From: Acidobacteriota bacterium | GTDB taxonomy: Bacteria > Acidobacteriota > Terriglobia > Acidiferrales > UBA7541 | Reading direction: 5' to 3' | Length of the DNA stretch: 53,648 nucleotides | Assembly: GCA_023481105.1 (NCBI GenBank) | Contig: JAMCWK010000133.1 | Location: 1 to 53,648, forward strand | Shown here: positions 1 to 6,988 of the stretch, one piece after another | Layout: each line of letters begins with the position of its first letter | Numbering within the stretch: the stretch's first letter is position 1 | Program-made: the position numbers and the translations under genes | The notes under the pieces: generated by a model | Told to the model about the DNA's origin: nothing | Seen by the model: only the letters and a program-made list of their open reading frames with translations | The model's database searches: none

Positions 1-14
1 ATAATACAAAGTAC

Positions 15-43
15 TTGACATTGCCGCCGCCTTTGCGTATCCT
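15..43 (+). promoter_or_regulatory. Sigma-70-type promoter of uppS, predicted leaderless
   Basis: A perfect -35 box TTGACA lies at 15-20 and a -10-like TATCCT at 38-43, separated by exactly 17 bases. Transcription would start about 6-7 bases after the -10 box, at about position 50, which is the ATG of uppS. No Shine-Dalgarno sequence fits between the -10 box and the ATG, so a leaderless mRNA is predicted. This is inferred from spacing only. Confidence 0.55.
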
Positions 44-49
44 TCCTCC

Positions 50-775
50 ATGTCGTTGCGCTCCAGCCCTCCCGGCCCCCTGCACGTGGCCATCATCCCC
101 GACGGCAACGGCCGCTGGGCCATTCAGCGCGGGCGCCCCCGCCGCGCCGGGCACCAGGCCGGCGCAGAAGCCATCCGCCGCGTGGTGGACGCCGCCGCCG
201 ACCTCGGTGTCGGTCATCTGACGCTGTTCGCGTTTTCCTCCGACAACTGGGAACGTCCGCCGGGCGAAGTGGACGCGCTCTTCGCACTGGTGCGGCAGTT
301 CATGCTCGACCAGGCCTCACACTGGGTGGCGCGCGGCACACGATTGCGCGTCATCGGGCGGCGCGACCGCCTGCCGGCGATTTTGCGCGCCGTGATTGCC
401 TCCGTGGAAGAAGCCACTGCCGAGGGCCGCGGCCTGCAACTGCGCATTGCGCTGGACTATTCAGCGCGGGAAGAAATTCTGCGCACGGCCACGCGCTTCT
501 ACACCACGCTGGAAATTTCCCAAGAGGCCTTTGGAGAAATGCTGGCGCGGGTGAGCCATGCGGGCGAAAATTTTCCGGACGTGGACCTGCTGATCCGCAC
601 CGGCGGCGAGCAGCGGCTGAGCGATTTTCTGCTGTGGGAATGCGCGTACGCGGAGATGATTTTCAGCAAAAAAATGTGGCCGGAGTTCGGCGCGGCGGAT
701 CTGGAAGCAGCCATCCGCGAATACCACACGCGGCCGCGGCGCTTCGGGCGATTGCCGGAAGAAAAAGCCGGATAG
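50..775 (+). CDS. uppS: Undecaprenyl diphosphate synthase (cis-prenyltransferase)
   Basis: This 241-residue protein matches the cis-prenyltransferase family, which adds isopentenyl units to farnesyl diphosphate to make the C55 lipid carrier for peptidoglycan and O-antigen. The N-terminal signature PDGNGRWA holds the catalytic Asp (D18), and it is followed by the FAFSSDNW and LLIRTGGEQRLSDFLLW motifs that bind substrate near the C-terminus. Length is close to the usual ~250 residues. The ATG at 50 is chosen because the family signature begins only ~15 residues later and a promoter sits immediately upstream. It ends with TAG. It stands alone in its orientation, and the next gene on this strand is unrelated. 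The family is clear. Assignment to UppS rather than a shorter-chain cis-prenyltransferase is by default. Confidence 0.93.
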   Translation: MSLRSSPPGPLHVAIIPDGNGRWAIQRGRPRRAGHQAGAEAIRRVVDAAADLGVGHLTLFAFSSDNWERPPGEVDALFALVRQFMLDQASHWVARGTRLRVIGRRDRLPAILRAVIASVEEATAEGRGLQLRIALDYSAREEILRTATRFYTTLEISQEAFGEMLARVSHAGENFPDVDLLIRTGGEQRLSDFLLWECAYAEMIFSKKMWPEFGAADLEAAIREYHTRPRRFGRLPEEKAG

Positions 776-850
776 GCCGAACAGCCACCAGCGGGGGACA
801 CGGGGAAAGTCACGGCCGAAAGCCATTCGAATTGAAGCGTGCGGTTGCAT

Positions 851-1354
851 CTACGTTGCGCGCTGCGGGAGCGGCACGGATTTCTCGCGGGCGCGAGCTA
901 TGGCAAAGGCTTTGCAAATGACGCGCGTGGCGGTGGGCGTAAGGTTGTAGGCAGCGAGCTCATCTTCACGGACAAGGGCGACATCGGTGACGTCGCTGCC
1001 GGCGCGCGGCGAGCCGGAGACAGCTTCACAGAGGTAATCGGCAATCACAAAATGATATTGGGGGCGCGCGGGCGCAGCCTGCGGGGCGTCGAAATTTGTT
1101 TCGGGGCCGGGGGAAATGCGCTCGAAGATTTCAATCAAGTCGAGGACGCGCACTTCGAGAGAAGTCTCTTCGCGCAATTCGCGGCGAACAGCGTCGAGGA
1201 GGGTCTCGCCGAGCTCCAGCGTGCCGCCGGGAATGGACCACTGGCCCTTGAGAGGCTCCGTGCCGCGGCGAATCAACAGCGCGCGGCCGTCCACGATGAC
1301 TACGCCCCCCACGCCGACGACTGGGTGATCCGGGAATTCGCGCTTGCCACCCAT
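851..1354 (-). CDS. Nudix hydrolase
   Basis: A 167-residue protein with a complete Nudix box (G-x5-E-x7-REL-x-EE) in the stretch GGTLELGETLL...RRELREET, which coordinates Mg2+ for cleavage of a nucleoside diphosphate linked to another group. The N-terminal part (VVGVGGVVIVDGRALLIRRG) is the typical first strand of the fold, and QWSIPGGTLELGE is typical of ADP-ribose or 8-oxo-dGTP-like hydrolases. The substrate cannot be told from the sequence. The open frame extends far upstream on this strand, but the ATG at 1354 is chosen because the fold begins right there and the upstream extension is antisense to the next genes. It faces away from the LysW-like gene, so the two share the ~90-base region 1355-1445. 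The stop is TAG. Confidence 0.85.
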   Translation of the reverse strand: MGGKREFPDHPVVGVGGVVIVDGRALLIRRGTEPLKGQWSIPGGTLELGETLLDAVRRELREETSLEVRVLDLIEIFERISPGPETNFDAPQAAPARPQYHFVIADYLCEAVSGSPRAGSDVTDVALVREDELAAYNLTPTATRVICKAFAIARAREKSVPLPQRAT

Positions 1355-1445
1355 GCTCCGACTCCCGCGGGAAGAAAATCTTGACACCGGCGTTATATAA
1401 TACGCCTGCCTGCTTGAAACTACCGAACCGGGGAGGAGGTGCCGT

Positions 1446-1694
1446 GTGCTGAAGTGTCCTGAGTGCGCAGCGGTGCTGGATGTGGACGAAGACGAAGTGG
1501 AAGAAGGCGAGATCCTGAACTGTCCAGAGTGTGAAGTGGAGCTGGAAGTGGTGCAGGTGAACCCTGTCCATCTGAACGTGATTTCCGACGAGGCGGATGC
1601 CGAGGAAGAAGAGGAAGAGTCCGAGGAAAGTCTCGACGAGGAAGAAGAAGAGGAAGAGGAAGAAGAGGAGCAGGCGGAGGGTGCGGAGGAATAG
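1446..1694 (+). CDS. LysW-like zinc-ribbon protein with poly-glutamate tail
   Basis: An 82-residue acidic protein. The first ~38 residues match the LysW/ArgW amino-group carrier fold: two CPEC knuckles (C4, C7, C26, C29) that would bind one zinc, and an ELEVV strand after the second knuckle. Known LysW proteins are ~54 residues and end in EDWGE, whose last Glu is loaded with an amino-acid intermediate by LysX. Here the tail from about residue 50 is almost all Glu/Asp with few Ser, and the protein still ends in Glu-Glu. The start is GTG at 1446, five bases after a strong GGAGGAGGT ribosome site. Translation ends at TAG followed at once by TGA. No LysX/LysY/LysZ partner is in the window, so the carrier role is only inferred. 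It could instead be a structural zinc ribbon. Confidence 0.7.
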   Translation: MLKCPECAAVLDVDEDEVEEGEILNCPECEVELEVVQVNPVHLNVISDEADAEEEEEESEESLDEEEEEEEEEEEQAEGAEE

Positions 1695-1781
1695 TGAGCA
1701 CTCCAGCACAGCGGGAAAAGACACAGCATCCCTTGCAGGGCATTTCTCATCCTACCTGTGCGGGACAGGAATGAGGCCGGC

Positions 1782-2159
1782 ATGAGACGGATGGCACTCA
1801 CGCTGCTGCTGGCGGGTCTGGCCGGATGGGCTGGAGCGAGCGCTGCGAATGCGCAGCAGGAAAAGCCAAAGCGCCCGCCCGAGGTGGTCATCACCGGAAC
1901 GGTGTTTGATGAGCGCGGGTTTTCGCTGGCCGGCGTGAGGCTGCGAGTGAACCGGGTCGGCGAACGAAAGGCGCGGTGGGAAGCGATGAGCGACCGGCGG
2001 GGCGAGTTCGGCGTGCGCGTGCCGCAGGGAGTTGAATACGAAGTCCGCGCCAGCGCCAAGGGCTTCGAGGAGCAAGTGCAGAAAGTGGACGGAAAGTCGA
2101 GCACGTACGAGAGCCTGGTGTTCCGGATGGTGCCCGTGAAGGAAGGGAGGAAGCCGTGA
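1782..2159 (+). CDS. Secreted carboxypeptidase-regulatory-like domain protein
   Basis: A signal peptide (positive MRRM, then a hydrophobic stretch LTLLLAGLAGWAGASA, cleavage near ANAQQ) precedes a ~90-residue beta-sandwich of the carboxypeptidase regulatory-like type. Typical features are VVITGTVFDERGFSLAGVRLRV, then DRRGEFGVRVPQG and YEVRASAKGF, the same pattern as in TonB-dependent receptor N-terminal domains and CarboxypepD_reg proteins. No enzyme motif is visible. The ATG at 1782 is chosen over GTG 1758 because it starts the signal peptide directly and has GAGG four bases upstream. The gene overlaps the next one by four bases (GTGA), and the two encode the same kind of domain, so they look like a duplicated, co-translated pair. 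The role is unknown and is probably binding in the periplasm or at the outer surface. Confidence 0.7.
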   Translation: MRRMALTLLLAGLAGWAGASAANAQQEKPKRPPEVVITGTVFDERGFSLAGVRLRVNRVGERKARWEAMSDRRGEFGVRVPQGVEYEVRASAKGFEEQVQKVDGKSSTYESLVFRMVPVKEGRKP

Positions 2160-2518
2160 GACTGCGCATGACGATTTTGCTGGCCGTGCTGGCAGCGCTG
2201 CTGTGGCCCGCGGCACTCTGCGCGCAAGACAAGAAGCGCGAAGCGCAACTGCGCACGGTGCACGGCACGGTGGTGGACAAAGACGAAAACGAGCTGCCCG
2301 GCGGCGTCGTGTACCTGAAGAACACCAAGACGCAGACGGTGAAAACGTACATCGCGGAAGAAAAGGGCGAATACCGCTTCAGCGGGCTGGACCCGAACGT
2401 GGACTACGAGATTCATGCGGAAAAGGACGGGATGACGTCCAACAAGCGAACGATCTCGAGCTTCGACAGCCGGAAAGCGATTGTGGTGAATTTGAAAGTG
2501 GACAAGAGGAAAGAATAG
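2156..2518 (+). CDS. Secreted carboxypeptidase-regulatory-like domain protein
   Basis: This 120-residue protein has a signal peptide (MRLRMTILLAVLAALLWPA, cleavage near LCAQD) and one carboxypeptidase-regulatory-type beta-sandwich. HGTVVDKDENELPGGVVYL begins the domain, and GEYRFSGLDPNVDYEIHAE is the conserved second half. It is a paralogue in architecture of the gene just upstream and overlaps its stop codon (GTGA), which predicts coupled translation. An in-frame ATG at 2168 is an alternative start that would keep the signal peptide. The C-terminus (IVVNLKVDKRKE) completes the last strand, so the gene looks intact. The stop is TAG. A REP-like hairpin follows before the convergent lipid kinase. 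The specific function is not recognisable. Confidence 0.72.
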   Translation: MRLRMTILLAVLAALLWPAALCAQDKKREAQLRTVHGTVVDKDENELPGGVVYLKNTKTQTVKTYIAEEKGEYRFSGLDPNVDYEIHAEKDGMTSNKRTISSFDSRKAIVVNLKVDKRKE

Positions 2519-2616
2519 AGCTACCTCTCCGTTTTTGAAGTTCCTGCCATGCAATACATTTCGTGAATTTCCAACTTGTTTCATCGCGTCAATTTCATGA
2601 TGCCTAAAGGCGCCAG

Positions 2617-2638
2617 GGGGCGCGGCAAGCAGCGCCCC
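2617..2638. repeat. REP-like GC-rich hairpin between convergent genes
   Basis: GGGGCGC (2617-2623) and GCGCCCC (2632-2638) form a perfect 7-bp stem with an 8-base loop. It sits between the ends of two converging genes (stops at 2518 and 2650). There is no T-tract on either strand, so it looks more like a dispersed palindromic repeat or bidirectional mRNA end than a classical terminator. Confidence 0.45.
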
Positions 2639-2649
2639 TACAACTGAAA

Positions 2650-3552
2650 TCATGGCGGGGCAATTACGCGCACCGCGGCGGGGAGCACTTCGATCTCCAG
2701 GGGGGCATCGCCGAGAATTTCGCCGTCGCCATGGAAAGGCGAGCGGCGGCCGGCGGAAAGCCGCACGCGGCGGGCGCGAAAGCGGTGAATCTGCGGCCAG
2801 CGCAGATCGCCGGCGCGGAGAAGCACGAGTAAGGCTTCAAAAATGCGATTCCAGGGCAAGTCTTCCACGAAGGTCAAATCCATCCATCCATCGTCCATGC
2901 GCGCGGCAGGAGCGATGCGGAAGCCTGCGCCGTAAGTCGGACAGTTGGCCACCGCAGCCAAAAGCAAAGAGCCTTGCCAGGAAATGTCGTCTATCTGCGC
3001 AGTGACGCGGAGAGGTTGCGAAGTGGTCATGGCGGCGAGCGCGGCGGTGACGTATTTCAGCAGCCCAGGCACGCGGCGAAAGCGGCCGGTGGCGAGTTGA
3101 TTCGCTTCGGCATCGAGTCCCATGCCGCCGGCGCCCATGAAAATCTGCGTGCGATTCCCTGAGAAGCTCACGCGAAGAACATCCACTGCGCGCGGCGTGC
3201 CGTGTACGAGAAGATGCGCGGCCGCAATCGGATCGAGAGGAATGCCGAGGCCCATGGCGATATCGTTGCCGCTGCCGGCAGGGATGCACGCGATGGCTGC
3301 GCCGGTGCCGAAGGCTCCCGTCAAAATGAAATGAAACGCGCCGTCGCCGCCGAGAGCCGCGACGCAAGAGTAGCCCTGCGCGGCGGCGCCGGCGGCGAGC
3401 TGATGCATGTGTTCCGCAGAAGCGGTGGAGCAAAAATCAGCGTGGAAATTTTGTGAGCGAAGATAGCGCTCAATGACCGGCTGCACGCGGAGAGCGGCAC
3501 CACCTCCGGAAGCGGGATTGACGAGGACGAGAGTGCGCGCGGAAGTATTCAT
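2650..3552 (-). CDS. Diacylglycerol kinase-like lipid kinase (YegS/BmrU family)
   Basis: A 300-residue member of the DAGK catalytic family. VLVNPASGGG near the N-terminus and the ALGGDGAFHF motif, followed by IPAGSGNDIAMGLG, form the ATP-binding region. The C-terminal half shows the usual beta-sandwich with the DDGWMDL motif and a FHGDGEILGDAPLEI ending that is typical of YegS/DgkB-like enzymes. In most relatives the core motif reads GGDGT, and here Thr is replaced by Ala. The family phosphorylates diacylglycerol, sphingoid bases or undecaprenol. The substrate cannot be read from the sequence. It is a single gene on the minus strand, convergent with the secreted pair and followed by no partner. 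A TTGACA-17-TAATGT promoter on this strand lies ~470 bases upstream. Confidence 0.85.
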   Translation of the reverse strand: MNTSARTLVLVNPASGGGAALRVQPVIERYLRSQNFHADFCSTASAEHMHQLAAGAAAQGYSCVAALGGDGAFHFILTGAFGTGAAIACIPAGSGNDIAMGLGIPLDPIAAAHLLVHGTPRAVDVLRVSFSGNRTQIFMGAGGMGLDAEANQLATGRFRRVPGLLKYVTAALAAMTTSQPLRVTAQIDDISWQGSLLLAAVANCPTYGAGFRIAPAARMDDGWMDLTFVEDLPWNRIFEALLVLLRAGDLRWPQIHRFRARRVRLSAGRRSPFHGDGEILGDAPLEIEVLPAAVRVIAPP

Positions 3553-3614
3553 ACGGGGCGGCGGGGCACAGGATGGGCCGGGCCTAGAATGGTGTCAAGA
3601 GCGAGTGAAAGTTG

Positions 3615-3662
3615 AAGAGGTGAAGGGCCGAAGAGTCGAAGGGTCCAAGAGTCGAAGGGTCC
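3615..3662. repeat. 16-bp tandem repeat, three units
   Basis: Two perfect copies of AAGAGTCGAAGGGTCC lie at 3631-3646 and 3647-3662. They are preceded by a degenerate copy at 3615-3630 (AAGAGGTGAAGGGCCG). The repeat lies just upstream of the minus-strand lipid kinase start, so it would be in that gene's leader. Confidence 0.8.
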
Positions 3663-3700
3663 GACGGAAGAGCATACCCCCTCCCCCCTACCTGAAATGC

Positions 3701-3768
3701 GTATGTGTTGACTCCAAAGGACTTGGGAGCGAAACATGGCGTAAGTGTTGACTTTGCAGGACTTAGGA
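3701..3768. repeat. Pair of related 28-base elements, 40-base period
   Basis: Elements at 3701-3728 and 3741-3768 share the order GTA-GTGTTGACT, then a short variable part, then AGGACTT-GGA, with identical internal spacing. The second also has TAAGT and ACTTA as inverted ends. They resemble dispersed intergenic repeats. Each contains TTGACT, but no convincing -10 box follows in the right place. Confidence 0.55.
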
Positions 3769-4023
3769 AGAGGAAGGGAGGAAGCTAGGAAGGGAGGAAT
3801 GAGAAAGAGCAGGCGGGTTGGCGGTTGCGGGCTAGCAGGAATTCGGGCGGCAGGGGGTTTTATGTCCATGATGTCCAAGTAATTACAGGGAAAAGACTTA
3901 GCAAAACATTTATAAACTCTCCAACGGGCAACCGGCTGAAACGGAAAGGGTTGCCAGAGGGGGATCAATCGCCGTCTCGAGGGACTGCTCATGTTATAGC
4001 TTATAGTATCACTTTGCAGCATT

Positions 4024-4052
4024 ACATTATCATATAGAGAATTTTTTGTCAA
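4024..4052 (-). promoter_or_regulatory. Possible minus-strand promoter
   Basis: Read on the minus strand, a perfect TTGACA (plus positions 4047-4052) is followed after 17 bases by TAATGT (4024-4029). A GATAAT two bases earlier is an alternative -10. It would transcribe toward the lipid kinase with a leader of about 460 bases that includes the repeats. Confidence 0.4.
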
Positions 4053-4094
4053 GAAAAAATAGATGTGGGACGGCGGCGCCGCCCGAATTTGCGC

Positions 4095-4121
4095 GGTGAC
4101 ACTCGCCCATGGAGTGTCACC
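4095..4121. promoter_or_regulatory. 10-bp perfect inverted repeat (TGTCAC half-site)
   Basis: GGTGACACTC (4095-4104) and GAGTGTCACC (4112-4121) are exact inverted repeats separated by 7 bases. It lies 180 bases upstream of the kinase start. The half-site GTGACA recurs in the next palindrome, which suggests one dimeric DNA-binding protein. It could also form an RNA hairpin. Confidence 0.45.
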
Positions 4122-4158
4122 CATCCTTCCGAACGAGAGCGCCTTTGCGAAACATAAT

Positions 4159-4178
4159 TAGTGACAAAGATGTCACTA
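4159..4178. promoter_or_regulatory. 8-bp perfect inverted repeat (TGTCAC half-site)
   Basis: TAGTGACA (4159-4166) and TGTCACTA (4171-4178) are exact inverted repeats with a 4-base spacer, ~125 bases upstream of the kinase start. Half-sites match those of the palindrome at 4095-4121 but with different spacing. The spacing (GTGA-N8-TCAC) does not fit a CRP site (GTGA-N6-TCAC). The binding protein is unknown. Confidence 0.45.
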
Positions 4179-4301
4179 TCACAGAGAAAGACTGCTCTTG
4201 CCGGGGAGCGCTGGCGGGGCGAACTGAAGCCAACAACGTTTTGACCCTTCTGAGGTTGCGGGAGTAACCTCCGCCGACGGAAGAGCCTGGCCCGAATCCC
4301 C

Positions 4302-5408
4302 ATGAGTCTACTGCACGACGGTCAAGTGATCCGGGGCACGTACGAAGTGGAACGCATGATTGGCGAAGGTGCGTTTGCCGAAGTGTACCGCGTGCGGCAT
4401 CGCTTTCTGGGCCGGCAGGCGATGAAGGTCTTCAAGATGGTGGGGATGACCATCACGGAGATCGAAGAGATGCTGGGCGAGGCAATTCTGCTCTCGCGCA
4501 TCGGGCACCCCAACATCATTCGCGTGTTCGACGCGAACACCACGGAAACTTCCCGCGGCATGTGCGGGTTTTTCACGACGGAGTACATCGCCGGCGGGAG
4601 CCTGGAACAGTTCTGGAGATCGCACGGCGCGCAACTGGTGCCCATTGAAACCGCGGTGGAAATTACGCGGCAAGTGTGCCGCGGGCTGTCCGTGGCGCAC
4701 GGAGAAAAACCGCCGGTGGTGCATCGCGACATCAAACCGCAAAATATTCTGGTCGGCTACGATGCGGACGGGCTGCGCGCGCGCGTGAGCGACTTCGGTT
4801 TAGCGAAACGGGTGAACCCGTTGACGCTGATGGCCAGCGCGCGCGGCACGCGCTGCTTCAAGGCTCCGGAGGCGATGCTGAATCCGCAGAGCGACTCCTG
4901 CGCGGGAGATGTGTGGGCGGTGGGGTGCACGCTGTACTTGCTGCTGACGGACCGGCTGCCGCTGGCCGAGGCGGGCGAGTTGGACGTGTTCGATCCGAAA
5001 TGTTTTGAACGGCCGATTATTCCCGCGAGCCGATTGAATATCCGCGTGGATGCGCTGCTGGACCAAATCCTGATGCGCACGCTGGCGCTGAAAGCGGAAG
5101 AGCGGTATCCCTCCGCCAAAGAATTGCTGGAAGAACTGAACAAGTGGAAGCCTGTGGCGGCCAGCGCGGCGGCGCAACCCAAAACTATCGCGACATCGGA
5201 TTTTTCCAAGAGCGCGCTGGGCACGCACACGCCACCGAATGAAAACAAGGCGCGAAAGATGGCGGGACGCGCGGTGCAAAAGGCGCGGCAAACCGGAAAA
5301 CTGAACGACGCCGCGGACTTGATGGAAGAAGCGTTCAATCTGTGGCCGGATTTGCGCGTGGAGTACGAGTATCTGCTGCAACTGTGGAGACGTGGGCTGA
5401 CGATGTAG
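4302..5408 (+). CDS. Hanks-type serine/threonine protein kinase
   Basis: This 368-residue protein carries a full eukaryotic-like kinase domain over about residues 8-280. It has the Gly-rich loop IGEGAFAEVY, the ATP-anchoring Lys (K42 in AMKVF), the catalytic loop VVHRDIKPQN (D143) and the metal-binding DFG (D164). An activation-segment GTRCFKAPEA and a helix-F Asp in GDVWAVGCTLY follow. All catalytic residues are present, so it should be active. No transmembrane segment is seen, so it is probably cytoplasmic. The last ~70 residues are a small helical, TPR-like tail (KMAGRAVQKARQTGKLNDA). The TAG stop lies inside the AGGAGG ribosome site of the next gene, which starts 16 bases on. It heads a four-gene operon with an Hsp70-like, an OmpA-like and a Clp-cyclase gene, whose products are candidate substrates. 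Confidence 0.93.
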   Translation: MSLLHDGQVIRGTYEVERMIGEGAFAEVYRVRHRFLGRQAMKVFKMVGMTITEIEEMLGEAILLSRIGHPNIIRVFDANTTETSRGMCGFFTTEYIAGGSLEQFWRSHGAQLVPIETAVEITRQVCRGLSVAHGEKPPVVHRDIKPQNILVGYDADGLRARVSDFGLAKRVNPLTLMASARGTRCFKAPEAMLNPQSDSCAGDVWAVGCTLYLLLTDRLPLAEAGELDVFDPKCFERPIIPASRLNIRVDALLDQILMRTLALKAEERYPSAKELLEELNKWKPVAASAAAQPKTIATSDFSKSALGTHTPPNENKARKMAGRAVQKARQTGKLNDAADLMEEAFNLWPDLRVEYEYLLQLWRRGLTM

Positions 5409-5424
5409 GAGGCGAGAAAAAGCA

Positions 5425-6975
5425 ATGGCTGATTCACAGAAAGGCGGTTCGCTCGCTGACAAGGGGTGTCCGTACTGCGGGTCGGACCGATTTGAAGTGC
5501 AGATCCGGCTGGGCAAGGGCGGGGAGATGGATAGCTCGGGGGTGCAGGTCACCTGCAAGCAGTGCGGGCGGCAGCTGACGCTGGATGAACTGAAGCTGAA
5601 GCAGGAGCCGGCAAAAGTCGAGGAGAAGAAACCGGCGGAAGTTGCCGCGCCGGCGGCGACGAAGAGTGCAACGGAAAGCCGTGGCGAAGGGTGGAGGACG
5701 CCATCGAGTGCGGCGATGGATATCTCCGTGGGCAATGATGCGGTGCTGGAAGCACGGCCGGCGTGGCGCAGCGGAAAAATCGGGCTGGCGCCGAATGGAA
5801 CCTTCATCACCAACTTGTGGGCAGAAAAGGGAAGGGCGAATACATTCCTGATTGAAGTGTGCGACGCGCAGGGCACGCGCTGCGAGACAGTGCCGGACCG
5901 GTTGAACTACACAGTGGGAATGGCCATCACCGATCCGCCGATGATTCACTCCGTGGGCGTGGCGCTGGCCACCGGCGAAATGCTGAAATTTTGCGAGAAG
6001 GGAGTGCCGCTGCCTTCGCGCAGGCGCGAGGTGTTGCGCACCGCGGTAGACGTGAGGCGCGGGTAGACGGAAGCGCTCATCAAGATCCCCGTGGTCGAGG
6101 GCGAAAACGTGAACCGCGCGGACCGCAACCAGTTGATCGGAGTGCTGGAAATTCCTGCCACGAACATCAAACGGGACGTGCCTGCAGGCAGCGACATCGA
6201 GGTGACGATTGAGATTGATCAATCGCGCCTGGTGCGCACGAAAGCGTACATCCCCATTTTGGATGAAGAATACGAAACGGTGTTGAAGCTGGAGCGGAAA
6301 GGCGCGGAGCCGGGGCAGCTTCGCAAGGACGTCGAGCAGGAAAAAAAGCGGCTGGAAGAGGTGCGCAAGAAAGCGCAACAGACCGGCGACCAGAAAGCAC
6401 AGCAGGCCCTCAACCGGATCAATCAGGAACGCATGGAGCACGATTTGGATGGGTCGTTGGCCGCGGCGCAGCAGGACCGCGACGCCGCGGACAAATGCGC
6501 GAAGCGCCTGCTCGATTTGCAATAGGCGGTGGACGACGCGGAAGACGCACTGGTGTGGCCGGCGCTGGTGGTGGAGGCGGAAGAAGAACTCAAGAGCACC
6601 ATGGACATCATCCGGCAATATGGAAACAGCGGCGACAAGCAGAATGCCGCGGCGTTGGAAACAGAAACGCGGCGGGCCATCGATGCGCGCGACACGGATC
6701 TACTGCGGCGCAAGGTGGCGGAGTTGGGCGGGCTGCGCATCCGCGTGTTGCGCGAGCAACCGGGCTTCTGGGTGGGCCTGCTGCAATGGCTGGAACAGCG
6801 CAAGAGCACGATGCGCGATACTTCACAGGCCGAACAACTGTTTTCGCAAGGGCAGCGCGCAATTAACAGCAACGACGTGCCGGCGCTGAAGGCCGCGGTG
6901 CAACAGCTCATCAGCCTGTTGCCGGCAAATCAGCAGCAGGAGATGCGGAAGGGGTTTGGCTCTACCGTGATGTAG
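5425..6975 (+). pseudogene. Zinc-ribbon / Hsp70 substrate-binding-like protein, frame broken by two in-frame TAG codons
   Basis: One continuous reading frame of 516 codons is interrupted only by TAG at 6064-6066 (codon 214) and TAG at 6523-6525 (codon 367). It ends at TAG 6973-6975. There is no frameshift, and coding character continues right across both stops. The first part has a zinc ribbon (C15, C18, C44, C47), a charged linker, then a segment ending in MIHSVGVALATGEMLKF, the start of an Hsp70 substrate-binding domain. After the first TAG the fold continues with IPVVEGEN, ADRNQLIGVLEI and a DVPAGSDIEVTIEID stretch. The last part is helical, like an Hsp70 lid. The Hsp70 ATPase domain is absent. 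Product if stopped: 213 residues. Alternatives are a decaying gene, stop-codon readthrough, or separate polypeptides restarted at 6091 or 6529. The ATG at 5425 has AGGAGG upstream. Confidence 0.7.
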
Positions 6976-6988
6976 CGCGAGCAGAAGC

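Larger units (their letters stand above)
3553..4301. other. Non-coding stretch between divergent genes
   Basis: This 749-base region separates the minus-strand lipid kinase from the plus-strand kinase operon. The frames open here have atypical composition and no recognisable domain. It contains a 16-bp tandem repeat, a pair of similar 28-base elements, a purine-rich run (about 3768-3820), an AT-rich patch with a minus-strand promoter, and two palindromes with TGTCAC half-sites. These are listed separately. No RNA gene could be recognised by eye. Confidence 0.6.

Noticed and set aside
1381-1401. TTGACA and TATAAT near the LysW-like gene
   Set aside because: The boxes are only 9 bases apart, too close for one promoter. 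Each could belong to a separate weak promoter but neither has a good partner.
851-2653. 600-residue minus-strand frame spanning several genes
   Set aside because: Only its last 167 codons form a known domain (Nudix). The rest is antisense to three well-supported plus-strand genes and is Ser-rich low complexity, so the gene is taken to start at 1354.
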